From contig NZ_FNEN01000021.1 of NCBI RefSeq assembly GCF_900100185.1, positions 1 through 44,299 on the forward strand: a stretch of 44,299 nucleotides of DNA, in the 5' to 3' direction. This DNA comes from Natribacillus halophilus. Lineage in GTDB: Bacteria > Bacillota > Bacilli > Bacillales > Marinococcaceae. Positions within the stretch are counted from its first letter, which is position 1; each line of letters opens with the position of its first letter. The translations under genes were made by a program, and so were the position numbers. Positions 1 to 9,294 of the stretch are shown one piece after another. The notes under the pieces were generated by a model. The model was not told where the DNA came from. It was given only the letters and a program-made list of their open reading frames with translations, and did no database searches.

Positions 1-1
1 A

Positions 2-253
2 GAGGAACGGATTCAATCTCATATCCTAATCAATTGGTTAGCACTCTTATTGATTCGAGTCGCGGAAGTCGAAACCAAACAAACGTGGCGAACCATCCGG
101 AAAACGATGGAGCAGATGCATCTCGGCCATTATTCTTCTAAAAAAGGAGACTTTCAGCAGCGCACAGAACTCACTCATGAACAACGTCAAACCCTACGCA
201 TACTAGGGGTTGAGACCCCTCCCAAAGTTTTCGACATTCGGGCTAAAACATAG
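2..253 (+). mobile_element. C-terminal tail of an IS1634/IS4-type DDE transposase (cut by window start)
   Basis: The frame is open from base 2 to a TAG at 251-253. It reads as the end of a DDE transposase: a hydrophobic helix (residues like NWLALLLIRVAEVE), then TWRTIRKTMEQM and the ending LGVETPPKVFDI. That layout, where a helix is followed by a short basic segment and a final LGV..P, is typical of IS1634-group transposases as I remember them. Only about 80 residues are visible, so I cannot say whether the element is intact. It points towards glpF, whose start lies 109 bases downstream. Confidence 0.7.
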
Positions 254-271
254 TTACACGCCACCTATGTC

Positions 272-318
272 CAAAAATCCTGCAAACCGGCATTCCTATG
301 CCCATCTGCGGGATTTTG
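272..318 (+). terminator. Hairpin after the transposase tail; weak terminator or IS end
   Basis: The arms CAAAAATCCTGCA (272-284) and TGCGGGATTTTG (307-318) are nearly complementary, with one bulge and one wobble. The second arm is followed by TTTGCC, a weak T-rich run. It could terminate transposase transcription or be the remains of the IS terminal repeat. The sequence cannot decide between these. Confidence 0.35.
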
Positions 319-362
319 TTTGCCTAGCGACTGTTGAACTCGAGTGGGAGGGGATAAGCGAT

Positions 363-1070
363 ATGTACGAAATGTTAGCGGAGCTTCTCGGTACAATGAC
401 ACTGGTTATTTTTGGTGCCGGGGTTGTGGGCGGCAACGTTTTGAAGCACACCAAATCCGAAGGGATGGGCTGGATCGGAATATCCATCGGGTGGGGGCTT
501 GGTGTTTCTCTCGGTGTATTTGTTTCCGGAACTGTGAGTGACGGTCACATTAACCCTGCTGTTACGCTTGGATTTGCGGCAATTGGAGATTTTCCGTGGT
601 CGCAAGTGCCTTTTTACATTATCGGTCAAGTCTTCGGCGCCTTTATCGGCGCGGTCATCATCTATTTTCACTACCTTCCCCATTGGAAAGCGACAGATGA
701 CCCAGGGGCGAAATTAGGCACATTCGCGACAGATCCGGCGATTAAACATTATCCTTCCAACTTTGTGAGTGAAGTGATTGGTACGGGTATGTTGTTGTTT
801 GGGCTCCTTGGTATGGGGGCACATACATTTACAGATGGATTGGAGCCGATTTCGACTGGTCTCTTAATCGTCGCGATTGGGTTATCACTCGGCGGAACAA
901 CAGGATATGCCATTAACCCGGCTCGTGATTTCGGACCACGGCTTGCTCATTTTGTTTTGCCGATCTACGGCAAAGGTCCGTCTAACTGGGAGTACGCGTG
1001 GATTCCCGTGTTCGGCCCGGTCGTTGGTGCTGTTCTTGGTGCAGCGCTGTATGTATTGCTGTTAGGATAA
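363..1070 (+). CDS. glpF: Glycerol uptake facilitator (aquaglyceroporin)
   Basis: A 235-residue inner-membrane channel for glycerol. Both half-helix NPA motifs of the MIP family are present (INPAVT in the first half, INPARD in the second), with the six-helix duplicated fold and the Asp after the second NPA that marks glycerol facilitators rather than pure water channels. The frame extends upstream, but the ATG at 363 is preferred: it has a GGGAGGGG Shine-Dalgarno at about 346-353 and starts the protein at the first helix. glpK follows after 21 bases, so they form an operon. No GlpP-type leader terminator is visible upstream, unlike glpD; an IS tail lies close by instead. Confidence 0.95.
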   Translation: MYEMLAELLGTMTLVIFGAGVVGGNVLKHTKSEGMGWIGISIGWGLGVSLGVFVSGTVSDGHINPAVTLGFAAIGDFPWSQVPFYIIGQVFGAFIGAVIIYFHYLPHWKATDDPGAKLGTFATDPAIKHYPSNFVSEVIGTGMLLFGLLGMGAHTFTDGLEPISTGLLIVAIGLSLGGTTGYAINPARDFGPRLAHFVLPIYGKGPSNWEYAWIPVFGPVVGAVLGAALYVLLLG

Positions 1071-2594
<1,524 letters not shown>

Positions 2595-2825
2595 ATAGTA
2601 CAGAGGGGTAGTAATCATCATAATACACTGCCCCTTGTTCCTCAGGATCAGTCCTTCAAGGATGAAAAATATTGGTTTAATCATTTTACTGATCACGAGA
2701 ATCTCAAATTTGTGGGGGTCCCCCAACGAATCAAAACGATGAACCGTTTAGTTTTTAAACTGCAATGTGAGAAAATTCCTGGTATCTGGTTGACGTTTCA
2801 TATGGTAGTGTTAGTTCTTTTTTAA
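2595..2825 (+). pseudogene. Open but startless decayed segment, possibly an NRPS condensation-domain scrap
   Basis: Directly after the glpK stop, the same frame stays open to a TAA at about 2825. It contains a stretch around 2643-2765 (QSFKDEKYWFNHF, later KTMNRLVFKL) that resembles the DxxYW segment of non-ribosomal peptide synthetase condensation domains. There is no ribosome binding site or start codon. The resemblance is from memory and weak; it may be chance. It lies just before a broken aminotransferase, so the two could be remains of one transferred biosynthetic cluster. Confidence 0.2.
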
Positions 2826-2848
2826 AAAACAAGAATGGGTGACTTATC

Positions 2849-4061
2849 ATGGATGCAATAGAAAAAAGTTTTTAAAACTTGGTGCTGAATATGCACCTGG
2901 ACAAGAAGTTCGACAGAATACAGATGAGCTTAAACTAAAATATGAGAAATTTTCTGGAACGCCGGTTGATTTTTCTCACGGTGATGTAGATGCTTTCGAG
3001 CCAATTCCTGGATCGAAAGATGTCTTTGTTGAAGGAGTCAATCGAGGTGATAAGCAGGCCTACACTCAGTATCGTGGAAATAAAGATATCAGGAAAGATG
3101 TAGTTGAAAAGCTTTCTTATTTTACGGGTACAACAATTGACGTTGACCGAATTTTATCATTACGCCAGGAACACAGGGGGCACTATTTCTTGCTATGGGA
3201 TCTACTGTTTCCAGGGGCGACAAGGTTGCTATCGTGGAGCCGGACTATTTTGCCAACCGAAAACTGGTTGATTTTTTTGATGGAGAAATCGTACCTATAC
3301 AGATGGATTATTTAGGGACAGACACTTCCGCTGGTTTGGATTTAACTCAGCTGGAGGATGCTTTTAAATCTGGTGTGAAACTCTTTTTGTTTTCGAATCC
3401 AAATAACCCTACAGGCGTTATTTATTCACGGGAGGAAATTCGTACAATTGCAGAACTTGCAAAGCAGTACGGGGCAACGGTTATCGTTGATCAACTGTAC
3501 TTTCGTCTTATCTTTGAGGGACGGATCTATACACATCTATGTGCACAGGATATTATAGATTCCGAAAATGTAATTACGATTATGGCACCATCGAAGACAG
3601 AGTCACTCAGCGGATATAGGCTGGGTGTAGGATTCGGATCAGCCAAAATTATTGACCGCATGGAAAAACTGCAAGCCATCGTCTCTCTACGTGCCGGTGG
3701 ATATAGCCAAGCTGTCTTGAAATCTTGGTTTTCGGAACCGAACGGTTGGATGACCGAACGAGTTGCCCAGCACCAGGCAATCCGGGATGATCTCGTCGCA
3801 AAATTGCGCGCTGCAAAAGAGTTTAAAGTAAGAGCTACTGACGCAGGCAGCTATCTGTTCCCAAGTATTCCCGAATTAGGTGTATCGATAAATGAATTCG
3901 TGAAGGTGCTTCGCTTTCAGGCCGGTGTTACGGTAACCCCTGGGACAGAATTCGGTCCACAGTTTAGTGATACCTTCCGTATCAACTTTTCACAGGATCA
4001 TAAAGCGGCAGTTGACGCCATAGAACGTGTCATTCAGGTAGTGGAGGCGTATCGACAATGA
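2849..4061 (+). pseudogene. PLP-dependent class I/II aminotransferase, broken by frameshifts
   Basis: The product resembles fold-type I aminotransferases. SNPNNPTGVIYSREEI and VIVDQLYFRLIFEG are the cofactor-binding region, and the PLP lysine is in APSKTESLSGYRLG. The reading frame changes near 3150: DVDRIL ends in one frame and ITPGTQGALFLAMGST continues in the next, so one base has been lost there. A second change near 2866-2877, an A/T-rich run, separates the likely ATG at 2849 (MDAIEKSF) from the body (KLGAEYAPGQEV). The gene cannot make a full protein as read. Its stop overlaps the ATG of a next gene that is itself cut. A single-base sequencing error could explain one lesion but hardly both. 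Confidence 0.75.
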
Positions 4062-4168
4062 GCACATCGGGAGAAAAAAGCAAGCTTGTACAAAATTACG
4101 AGCGGACGGTTGCTGCCGAAACAATTTCCTCATGCAATTCCAGAGTGCCCTCCTCGCCTCACCGGTGA
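4058..4168 (+). pseudogene. Severed start of a gene translationally coupled to the aminotransferase
   Basis: An ATG overlaps the aminotransferase stop as ATGA, a classic coupled start. The first 15 or so codons (MSTSGEKSKLVQNYE) look like a soluble protein N-terminus. At about 4102 the sequence changes abruptly to the glpK relic read in the wrong frame, and a TGA ends it at 4166-4168. The original partner gene cannot be identified from so few residues. It marks a deletion or rearrangement junction. Confidence 0.5.
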
Positions 4169-4273
4169 AACGACCGACTGCTAGTGAAAACGCTTGGGGC
4201 CGCTTACTTAGCCGGTTTAGAGGTTGGTGATTGGAACAGCAAAGATGATATCGCGAGTGGGTCGATCACGGTC
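4102..4273 (+). pseudogene. Relic of the 3' part of a second glycerol kinase gene
   Basis: Bases 4102-4273 align along their length with glpK bases about 2313-2500. Shared landmarks are CATGCAATTCCAGAGTG, the GCCGGTTTAG/GCCGGGTTAG segment and TGGAACAGCAAAGA. Several substitutions and small indels are present, and no long frame survives. The divergence is too large for a fresh duplication, so it looks like the stump of a paralogous glpK deleted on its 5' side and joined to the aminotransferase operon. Confidence 0.8.
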
Positions 4274-4349
4274 TTTATTAATGCATGAGTAATAAGTATC
4301 TATATCAAATAAAATCACTTGCAATTAACCCGAGGAGGAGGCGAAAGTG

Positions 4350-4574
4350 ATGGAACTGATGACGTCTTATGAACGAAGAGGGCTTGAAAAAGGAAAACAA
4401 GATGCCATTTGTACGGTTTTGGAAGAAAAGTTCGAGTCGTCTACCGATGCAGAACAAGAGAAAATTCGCTCTATCGATCATTTAGAATCGCTTGATGACT
4501 TGCTAAAGCAACTTCTCTCCGCGGAAACTTTGGAGCACGCACAGGTGATCATTGAGCAGGCAGAAAATAAATAA
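4350..4574 (+). CDS. Short C-terminal part of an Rpn-family nuclease protein
   Basis: A 74-residue protein starting MELMTSYERRGLEKGKQDA and ending in a charged helical region. The YERRG.EKG pattern is the linker and tail that follows the PD-(D/E)XK nuclease domain in Rpn (recombination-promoting nuclease, formerly transposase_31) proteins. The nuclease domain is absent and an in-frame TAA lies upstream at 4326-4328. A strong GAGGAGGAGG sits 8 bases before the ATG at 4350 (an in-frame GTG at 4347 is the alternative), so it may be translated. For some Rpn genes an internal start is known to make a short protein that restrains the nuclease. This could be such a short form left alone, or simple debris. 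Confidence 0.55.
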   Translation: MELMTSYERRGLEKGKQDAICTVLEEKFESSTDAEQEKIRSIDHLESLDDLLKQLLSAETLEHAQVIIEQAENK

Positions 4575-4630
4575 CCATTCCCTATTCCCATTCCTGGAGT
4601 ATCATCCACAAATCATCCGCATCGCTTTAC

Positions 4631-4659
4631 TTTAACCTTAAACATGATTTTGATATGAT
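4631..4659 (+). promoter_or_regulatory. Candidate sigma-A promoter of glpD-glpP
   Basis: TTTAAC (4631-4636) and TATGAT (4654-4659) are separated by 17 bases. The -10 is good and the -35 is poor. It lies just upstream of the leader terminator of glpD, so the leader would be transcribed from here. Confidence 0.45.
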
Positions 4660-4696
4660 AGAAGTAAGTTAATAACCACTGATCGGAGTCAATGAG

Positions 4697-4757
4697 AAGA
4701 TCACAGCAATCAAGAGGATGGGGATACGTCCATTTTGAGAGGCCTGTGATCTTTTTT
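4697..4757 (+). promoter_or_regulatory. glpD leader terminator, likely GlpP antitermination site
   Basis: AGATCACAG (4698-4706) pairs with CTGTGATCT (4744-4752), and a run of T follows (4752-4757). This Rho-independent terminator sits between the promoter and the glpD start. In B. subtilis the glpD leader has such a terminator, and GlpP with glycerol-3-phosphate binds the leader RNA to let transcription through. A glpP gene two positions downstream supports the same control here. The exact GlpP contact bases cannot be seen. Confidence 0.75.
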
Positions 4758-4786
4758 ACGTTTTAAATGCAAATGGAGGGATTGAA

Positions 4787-6439
4787 TTGACTTTTTCTGC
4801 CCAAACAAGGGATGTGGCCATTGAGCATATGAGTGAGACGAACCTTGATGTATTGATCATCGGCGGAGGCATCACAGGCGTGGGAATCGCACTTGATTCG
4901 CAAACGCGCGGGATGGAAACAGGTCTGATTGAAATGCAGGATTTTGCAGCGGGAACCTCGAGTCGTTCCACGAAGCTTATTCATGGCGGTCTCAGGTACC
5001 TGAAGAATTTAGAATTTAAAATGGTGGCGGAAGTTGGAAAAGAGCGTTCGATCGTTTATGAGAATGCGCCGCACGTGACAACGCCGCTTCGTATGATGCT
5101 GCCATTTTATAAGGGAGGAACATTTGGCTCGTTTACGACGTCGATGGGGTTATCGATCTACGATCGACTCGCCGGGGTTAAAAAAGCGGAACGTCGTACG
5201 ATGATGAACGTGAAAGACGCGAGGCAACAAGAACCGATATTAGCGGATAAACATTTGCGCGGGGCTGGCATGTACGTGGAATATCGCACCGACGATGCCC
5301 GCTTAACGCTGGAAGTCGCGAAAACAGCGGCTGAAAAGGGCGCGCATCTTGCCAACTATGTACAGGCGGAATCGTTTATTTATGATAATGACAAAGTGAT
5401 TGGCGTTGTTGCCCGGGACGTAATCACCGATAAAGCGATCAAAATTTACGCGCGGAAAATTGTTAATGCCACCGGTCCCTGGGTTGATCACCTGCGGGAG
5501 CAGGATCGTTCAAAAACCGGAAAAACGATTCATTTATCGAAAGGTGTTCACCTCGTCTTTTCCAAAAAGCGCTTGCCTTTGCAACAGGCGATTTATTTTG
5601 ACACACCCTTTAAGGACGGACGGATGATGTTTGCGATACCGCGGGGTGAGAAAGTCTACGTGGGAACAACGGAAACGGATTATGATGGGGATGAACGTGA
5701 ACCGGGCGTGACGGATGATGATGTCGCGTATATTATTAAAGCGACCAATGCCATGTTTCCGGGTTATCATATCGCTACAGATGATGTGGAATCGAGTTGG
5801 TCGGGCTTGAGGCCGCTTATTCATGAAGAAGGAAAGGACCCATCGGATATTTCCCGTAAAGACGAAGTTTTTCATTCGAAAAGTGGCCTCATGACTATCG
5901 CCGGCGGAAAATTAACCGGCTACCGCAAAATGGCCGACTCCATTGTCTCCATGGTCGCCGAGGAGTTGGAAAAAGAAACAGGGGCATCCTACCCGGCTTG
6001 CCAAACGAAAAACCTTGTCCTCTCCGGCGGTGATGTCGGCGGATCGCAGGAACTTGTTTCTTTTAACGAAACGCTCGTTAACGCCGGCATAAAACTTGGT
6101 TTAGATGAGAAAACGGCCAGGGAGTTGGTGGAACGTTATGGGTCCAACGTCTCGCAAGTATTCATGTATCTTGAAGATGACGAAGCCGAAACGTTTCAAC
6201 TTCCGAAGGCTGTTTGGGCGTCGTTACGTTATGCTTTAGAACATGAAATGACGTTAACACCGGTTGATTTTCTGCTTCGTCGCACGTCATTTCTCTTGTT
6301 TGATATCGATACGGCGCGGAAAAATAAAGATGCGGTTGTCGAAGCGATGGCCGTGAAGCTTCAGTGGACAACGCATGAAAAAGAAAGACGTATGAGGGAA
6401 CTCAATAATATGTGGAAAATCATGACGTTTGAAAGGTGA
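4787..6439 (+). CDS. glpD: Aerobic glycerol-3-phosphate dehydrogenase
   Basis: A 550-residue FAD enzyme that oxidises glycerol-3-phosphate to dihydroxyacetone phosphate and passes electrons to menaquinone at the membrane. The N-terminal dinucleotide fold GGGITGVG begins at residue 26, followed by GTSSRSTKLIHGGLRYL, the FAD/substrate region of this family. WSGLRPLI and the C-terminal DAO_C domain with DFLLRRTS complete the protein. The start is a TTG at 4787 with GGAGGG at 4775-4780. It overlaps glpP by one base, so the two are co-transcribed and probably coupled. Confidence 0.96.
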   Translation: MTFSAQTRDVAIEHMSETNLDVLIIGGGITGVGIALDSQTRGMETGLIEMQDFAAGTSSRSTKLIHGGLRYLKNLEFKMVAEVGKERSIVYENAPHVTTPLRMMLPFYKGGTFGSFTTSMGLSIYDRLAGVKKAERRTMMNVKDARQQEPILADKHLRGAGMYVEYRTDDARLTLEVAKTAAEKGAHLANYVQAESFIYDNDKVIGVVARDVITDKAIKIYARKIVNATGPWVDHLREQDRSKTGKTIHLSKGVHLVFSKKRLPLQQAIYFDTPFKDGRMMFAIPRGEKVYVGTTETDYDGDEREPGVTDDDVAYIIKATNAMFPGYHIATDDVESSWSGLRPLIHEEGKDPSDISRKDEVFHSKSGLMTIAGGKLTGYRKMADSIVSMVAEELEKETGASYPACQTKNLVLSGGDVGGSQELVSFNETLVNAGIKLGLDEKTARELVERYGSNVSQVFMYLEDDEAETFQLPKAVWASLRYALEHEMTLTPVDFLLRRTSFLLFDIDTARKNKDAVVEAMAVKLQWTTHEKERRMRELNNMWKIMTFER

Positions 6440-6987
6440 TGGGTGTGTTTAATGGACAGAAAATCATTCCAGCTGTGAAAGAGATGAAGGATTTTGAACG
6501 TGTACTAAAGCGAGAGGAAGCCTATTTTGTCGTCCTGGAAGTTCACATCTCCCAACTGGCGAGAATGAGAAAAGCGGCACGGGAAGCGAATAAAAAGATG
6601 ATTCTTCATGCGGATCTTGTGCAGGGACTGAAAAGCGATCGACACGCGGCGGAATTTCTCTCCCAGACCATTAAACCCGCGGGCATTATTTCTACCCGGG
6701 CTGATATGCTTAGAACCGCCAAAAAGAATAGCGTCTTGGCGATCCAACGGATGTTTCTGCTCGACACGATCGCCCTTCACACGAGTTATCAACTGGCCCG
6801 GAGCGTAGAACCGGATGTGATCGAGTTGCTGCCGGGCATCATCCCGTCCTACATACGGAAAGTGCACGAGGAAACAGGCATTGACATTGTTGCAGGCGGG
6901 CTGATTGAAATCGAAAGAGACGTAAGACAAGCCATCGAGGCCGGGGCACGAGCAGTAACGACGTCGCGCCATGACCTTTGGAAGTAG
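6439..6987 (+). CDS. glpP: Glycerol uptake operon antiterminator
   Basis: A 182-residue GlpP-family RNA-binding regulator with a TIM-barrel-like fold. Typical pieces are HADLVQGLKSD, PAGIISTRADML, IQRMFLLDTIAL, VELLPGIIP-like DVIELLPGIIPSYI and the closing AVTTSRHDLWK. It binds leader mRNA when glycerol-3-phosphate is present. The ATG at 6439 overlaps the glpD stop (TGATG); an in-frame GTG three bases earlier is possible. In B. subtilis glpP precedes glpFK, whereas here it trails glpD and would be part of its own target operon, giving positive feedback. Confidence 0.93.
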   Translation: MGVFNGQKIIPAVKEMKDFERVLKREEAYFVVLEVHISQLARMRKAAREANKKMILHADLVQGLKSDRHAAEFLSQTIKPAGIISTRADMLRTAKKNSVLAIQRMFLLDTIALHTSYQLARSVEPDVIELLPGIIPSYIRKVHEETGIDIVAGGLIEIERDVRQAIEAGARAVTTSRHDLWK

Positions 6988-7078
6988 ACATTACCCTGAT
7001 CAATCCATCTGTCCGTTTGTGGTTAAACAGACAAAAACAGGACAGGATAATGGGTGGATGAGAAAGGGGCTGATGGAT

Positions 7079-7531
7079 ATGAAACATGTTGGGGCAGTGA
7101 TTATTAAATTCCTGATGATGACCTTCGTGTTGTGGTTTATTTTCGGTCTATTTGGCGATGTTTCTTTTGCAAATATTTTGTTGATCAGTGTTGTTTTAAC
7201 CGGTGTATCATATCTCGTTGGTGATCTGTATGTATTATCCAACTTTGGCAATACAGCGGCGACAATCGCTGATGTGGTGATCGCGTGGTTAGGGATCTGG
7301 GCGCTGGGCAATGCGTTATTTCCGAATTGGGGTCTTTTTTGGCTGGCATTGCTCACTGCGGCGACGATTGCGGTATTTGAAGCATTTTTCCACATTTACA
7401 TGGAGAAAATCGTTTTGACTGACGAGGATTCAACTTCGAATGATACATCATCGAAACATTTGCAGACTGAATTCGGTTCAGACATGGATGTGAAGTCTGA
7501 TGCCAAAAAAGGGAATAAAAACCGGAAGTGA
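7079..7531 (+). CDS. YndM-type DUF2512 membrane protein
   Basis: A 150-residue protein with four predicted membrane helices: VIIKFLMMTFVLWFIFGLF, the ANILLISVVLTGVSYLVGDL stretch, TIADVVIAWLGIWALGN and LFWLALLTAATIAVFEAFFH. A charged cytoplasmic tail of about 45 residues follows. Length and helix pattern match the DUF2512 family, whose B. subtilis member is YndM; its function is unknown. AAAGGGG at 7063-7069 fits an ATG at 7079 better than the ATG at 7073. Confidence 0.8.
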   Translation: MKHVGAVIIKFLMMTFVLWFIFGLFGDVSFANILLISVVLTGVSYLVGDLYVLSNFGNTAATIADVVIAWLGIWALGNALFPNWGLFWLALLTAATIAVFEAFFHIYMEKIVLTDEDSTSNDTSSKHLQTEFGSDMDVKSDAKKGNKNRK

Positions 7532-7612
7532 AGTTTCAACCTTCCCATGTAGTGGTACAAACATAATACGCTAAAATTAATGAGGGAGGTCTGTTCTATC
7601 GATCCGAGAGAC

Positions 7613-8464
7613 ATGCAAGTCGGAAGTACGCCCCGTCAACGCCAGGATAAGCAACCGGGCATTGAATCAGAGATGCAGCCAAAACCGGCTCAACCTACGG
7701 ATTATAAAGGAACGGGCAAATTAACAGGTAAGGCTTCGCTGATTACCGGCGGTGACAGCGGGATCGGACGCGCGGTGGCTATTCTTTATGCAAAAGAAGG
7801 GGCCGATGTGGCGATTTCCTATTTGGATGAACATGGCGATGCAGAAGAAACGCAAAAAATGGTCGAGGCAGAAGGGCGCAAATGTTTACTTCTACCCGGA
7901 GACATTAAGGAAGAATCCCATTGTCAGGACCTTGTTGAGAAGACGGTTGCCGAGTTCGGGAAGCTTAATATTCTTGTAAACAACGCGGCGATTCAATATG
8001 TCCGCGATGATGTGCTTGATATTTCCAGTGAACAGTTTGAAGACGTCTTTCGGGTGAACTTCTTTTCCCAGTTTTATTTAACAAAAGCCGCGGTTCGTCA
8101 CATGCAGGCAGGTGACTCCATTATTGCCACTTCCTCCATTAACGCTTACCGCGGAAATCCGATTTTTATGGATTATTCGGCAACTAAAGGGGCCGTAACT
8201 TCATTTATCCGTAGCATTGCTCAAAGCCTTGCCGATAAAGGGATTCGCGCGAATTCAGTGGCGCCCGGACCGGTGTGGACACCGCTGATCCCATCTTCGT
8301 TTGATGAAGCCGGCGTAGAAAATTTCGGTCAAGGCGGCTTGATCAACCGACCGGGCCAACCATCGGAACATGCCTGGCCTTATGTGATGCTCGCTGCTGA
8401 CGAGTCTTCTTATATGACCGGGCAGGCGATTCACATTAACGGTGGGGATTATACGTCGTCATAA
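7613..8464 (+). CDS. Short-chain dehydrogenase/reductase, YhdF/GSP39 type
   Basis: A 283-residue NAD(P)-dependent oxidoreductase. It has the TGGDSGIG cofactor loop, NNAAIQY, the catalytic Ser of ATSSINAY and the YSATK Tyr-Lys pair, then PGPVWTPLIPSSF and the closing TGQAIHINGG. The extra N-terminal tail with QPGIE is typical of the B. subtilis YhdF/YdaD general stress group; the substrate is unknown. The start is uncertain. GGGAGGT (7584-7590) is well placed for a non-standard ATC at 7598, but the first normal start is ATG at 7613, which gives the family's usual N-terminal length. A sigma-B-like GTTTCA-N13-GTGGTA at 7533-7557 is weak. Confidence 0.88.
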   Translation: MQVGSTPRQRQDKQPGIESEMQPKPAQPTDYKGTGKLTGKASLITGGDSGIGRAVAILYAKEGADVAISYLDEHGDAEETQKMVEAEGRKCLLLPGDIKEESHCQDLVEKTVAEFGKLNILVNNAAIQYVRDDVLDISSEQFEDVFRVNFFSQFYLTKAAVRHMQAGDSIIATSSINAYRGNPIFMDYSATKGAVTSFIRSIAQSLADKGIRANSVAPGPVWTPLIPSSFDEAGVENFGQGGLINRPGQPSEHAWPYVMLAADESSYMTGQAIHINGGDYTSS

Positions 8465-8655
8465 CTCGCGAACCCTTCCTAAAATAGATCGCATGAAAAT
8501 CAGTTTAATTTTTCAACTTCTGTCACAGCCCTAAACTCATAAACGATCCTAGCGATTGAAGGTTCTTTCTCCTTTAAGCGATAATTATCATAATATGGAT
8601 TATAATGGAAAAACCTTATTGATTAACTATTGGCTGCCAAGGAGGAGAAACAGAC

Positions 8656-8823
8656 ATGACTGATTCTTTTCGTTTATTACAAAAGGGGGAAGAGAAATCA
8701 TCATTACCAAGCTTTCGGGACTGGGAGATGAGTGTACAGAACGGAAAAACTATGGTAATTGTCCACTTTTCTTCCGGTAAAACATTCCGAACCTTTTTAA
8801 GCGAATCAGAAATTGCACAATAA
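8656..8823 (+). pseudogene. Small frame with strong RBS, probable 5' stub of the helicase/DUF2726 gene
   Basis: Fifty-five codons from ATG 8656 to TAA 8821-8823, preceded by AAGGAGGAG at about 8640-8648. The product starts MTDSFRLLQKGEEKSS and ends FRTFLSESEIAQ. Its good ribosome binding site and its abrupt end in front of a DUF2726-like C-terminus in another frame suggest that it is the N-terminus of a much larger gene that lost its middle. I do not recognise it on its own; it could also be an independent small gene. Confidence 0.4.
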
Positions 8824-9082
8824 ACTGTCGTTAACAAACCGTGAACAGGAATATGTGGACCAAGCTGCTCACATTGATTTGCTTATTTTTTATAAAGTAG
8901 GGAAAGATCCTGTTGCTGCAATTGAAGTGGACGGCAGTCATCATGATTATGACGGTGAAACTAAGAAAAGAGATCGATTAAAAGAGCGTATTCTAGATAA
9001 AGCCAACATCCCGCTTCTGCGTCTGCGTACGGATGGCAGCGGAGAGGAAGAAAGGGTTAAGACCATGCTAAGAGAATTGTAG
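8813..9082 (+). pseudogene. C-terminal DUF2726 nuclease-like relic of a large helicase-type protein
   Basis: The frame encodes THREE family landmarks: an LTNREQEYVDQAAHIDLLIF start, VAAIEVDGSHHD with the acidic E.DG pair, then ERILDKANIPLLRLRTDGSGEEERV. This is the DUF2726 restriction-endonuclease-like domain commonly found at the end of bacterial AAA/superfamily I helicase-like proteins. There is no credible start (only a TTG without a binding site). The rest of the protein is missing, so this is a fragment left after an internal deletion. Confidence 0.65.
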
Positions 9083-9156
9083 GCCCTATTCTGATTCCTG
9101 TTGAAGTGTGGGATGAAAACATTGACTGGAAGCCACCCTATTATAGTAGAAAGCGC

Positions 9157-9192
9157 GCAGAAGCGGGGAAATCACTCGTTTCTGCTTTTTTT
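9157..9192 (+). terminator. Rho-independent terminator before pstS
   Basis: GCAGAAGCG (9157-9165) pairs with CGTTTCTGC (9177-9185) with one wobble, followed by seven T. It isolates the pst operon from upstream read-through. Confidence 0.8.
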
Positions 9193-9200
9193 ATGCTATC

Positions 9201-9254
9201 TTTACACAATCTTTACATAGCGTCCATATCTCCTCAACATTCATCAATTATAGT
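9201..9254 (+). promoter_or_regulatory. PhoP box and promoter of the pst operon
   Basis: Four hexamers lie at exact 11-base steps: TTTACA (9201), TTTACA (9212), TCCATA (9223) and TCAACA (9234). Bacillus PhoP~P binds tandem TT(A/C/T)ACA-like repeats with this spacing, so this is a PhoP box of two dimer sites. A -10-like TATAGT (9249-9254) sits nine bases past the last repeat, as in PhoP-activated promoters that lack a normal -35. It implies induction of pstS to phoU under phosphate starvation by the PhoPR pair encoded downstream. Confidence 0.85.
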
Positions 9255-9294
9255 GAAATTGTACAACAAAGAAGACATAAAAGGGGAGATGGAG

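Noticed and set aside
210-362. Upstream extension of the glpF frame by about 50 codons
   Set aside because: It overlaps the transposase tail, lacks family similarity, and the ATG at 363 has the strong binding site.
7533-7557. Sigma-B-like promoter before the SDR gene
   Set aside because: Only the -35-like half (GTTTCA) is acceptable; GTGGTA is too far from the GGGTAT-type -10 to call.
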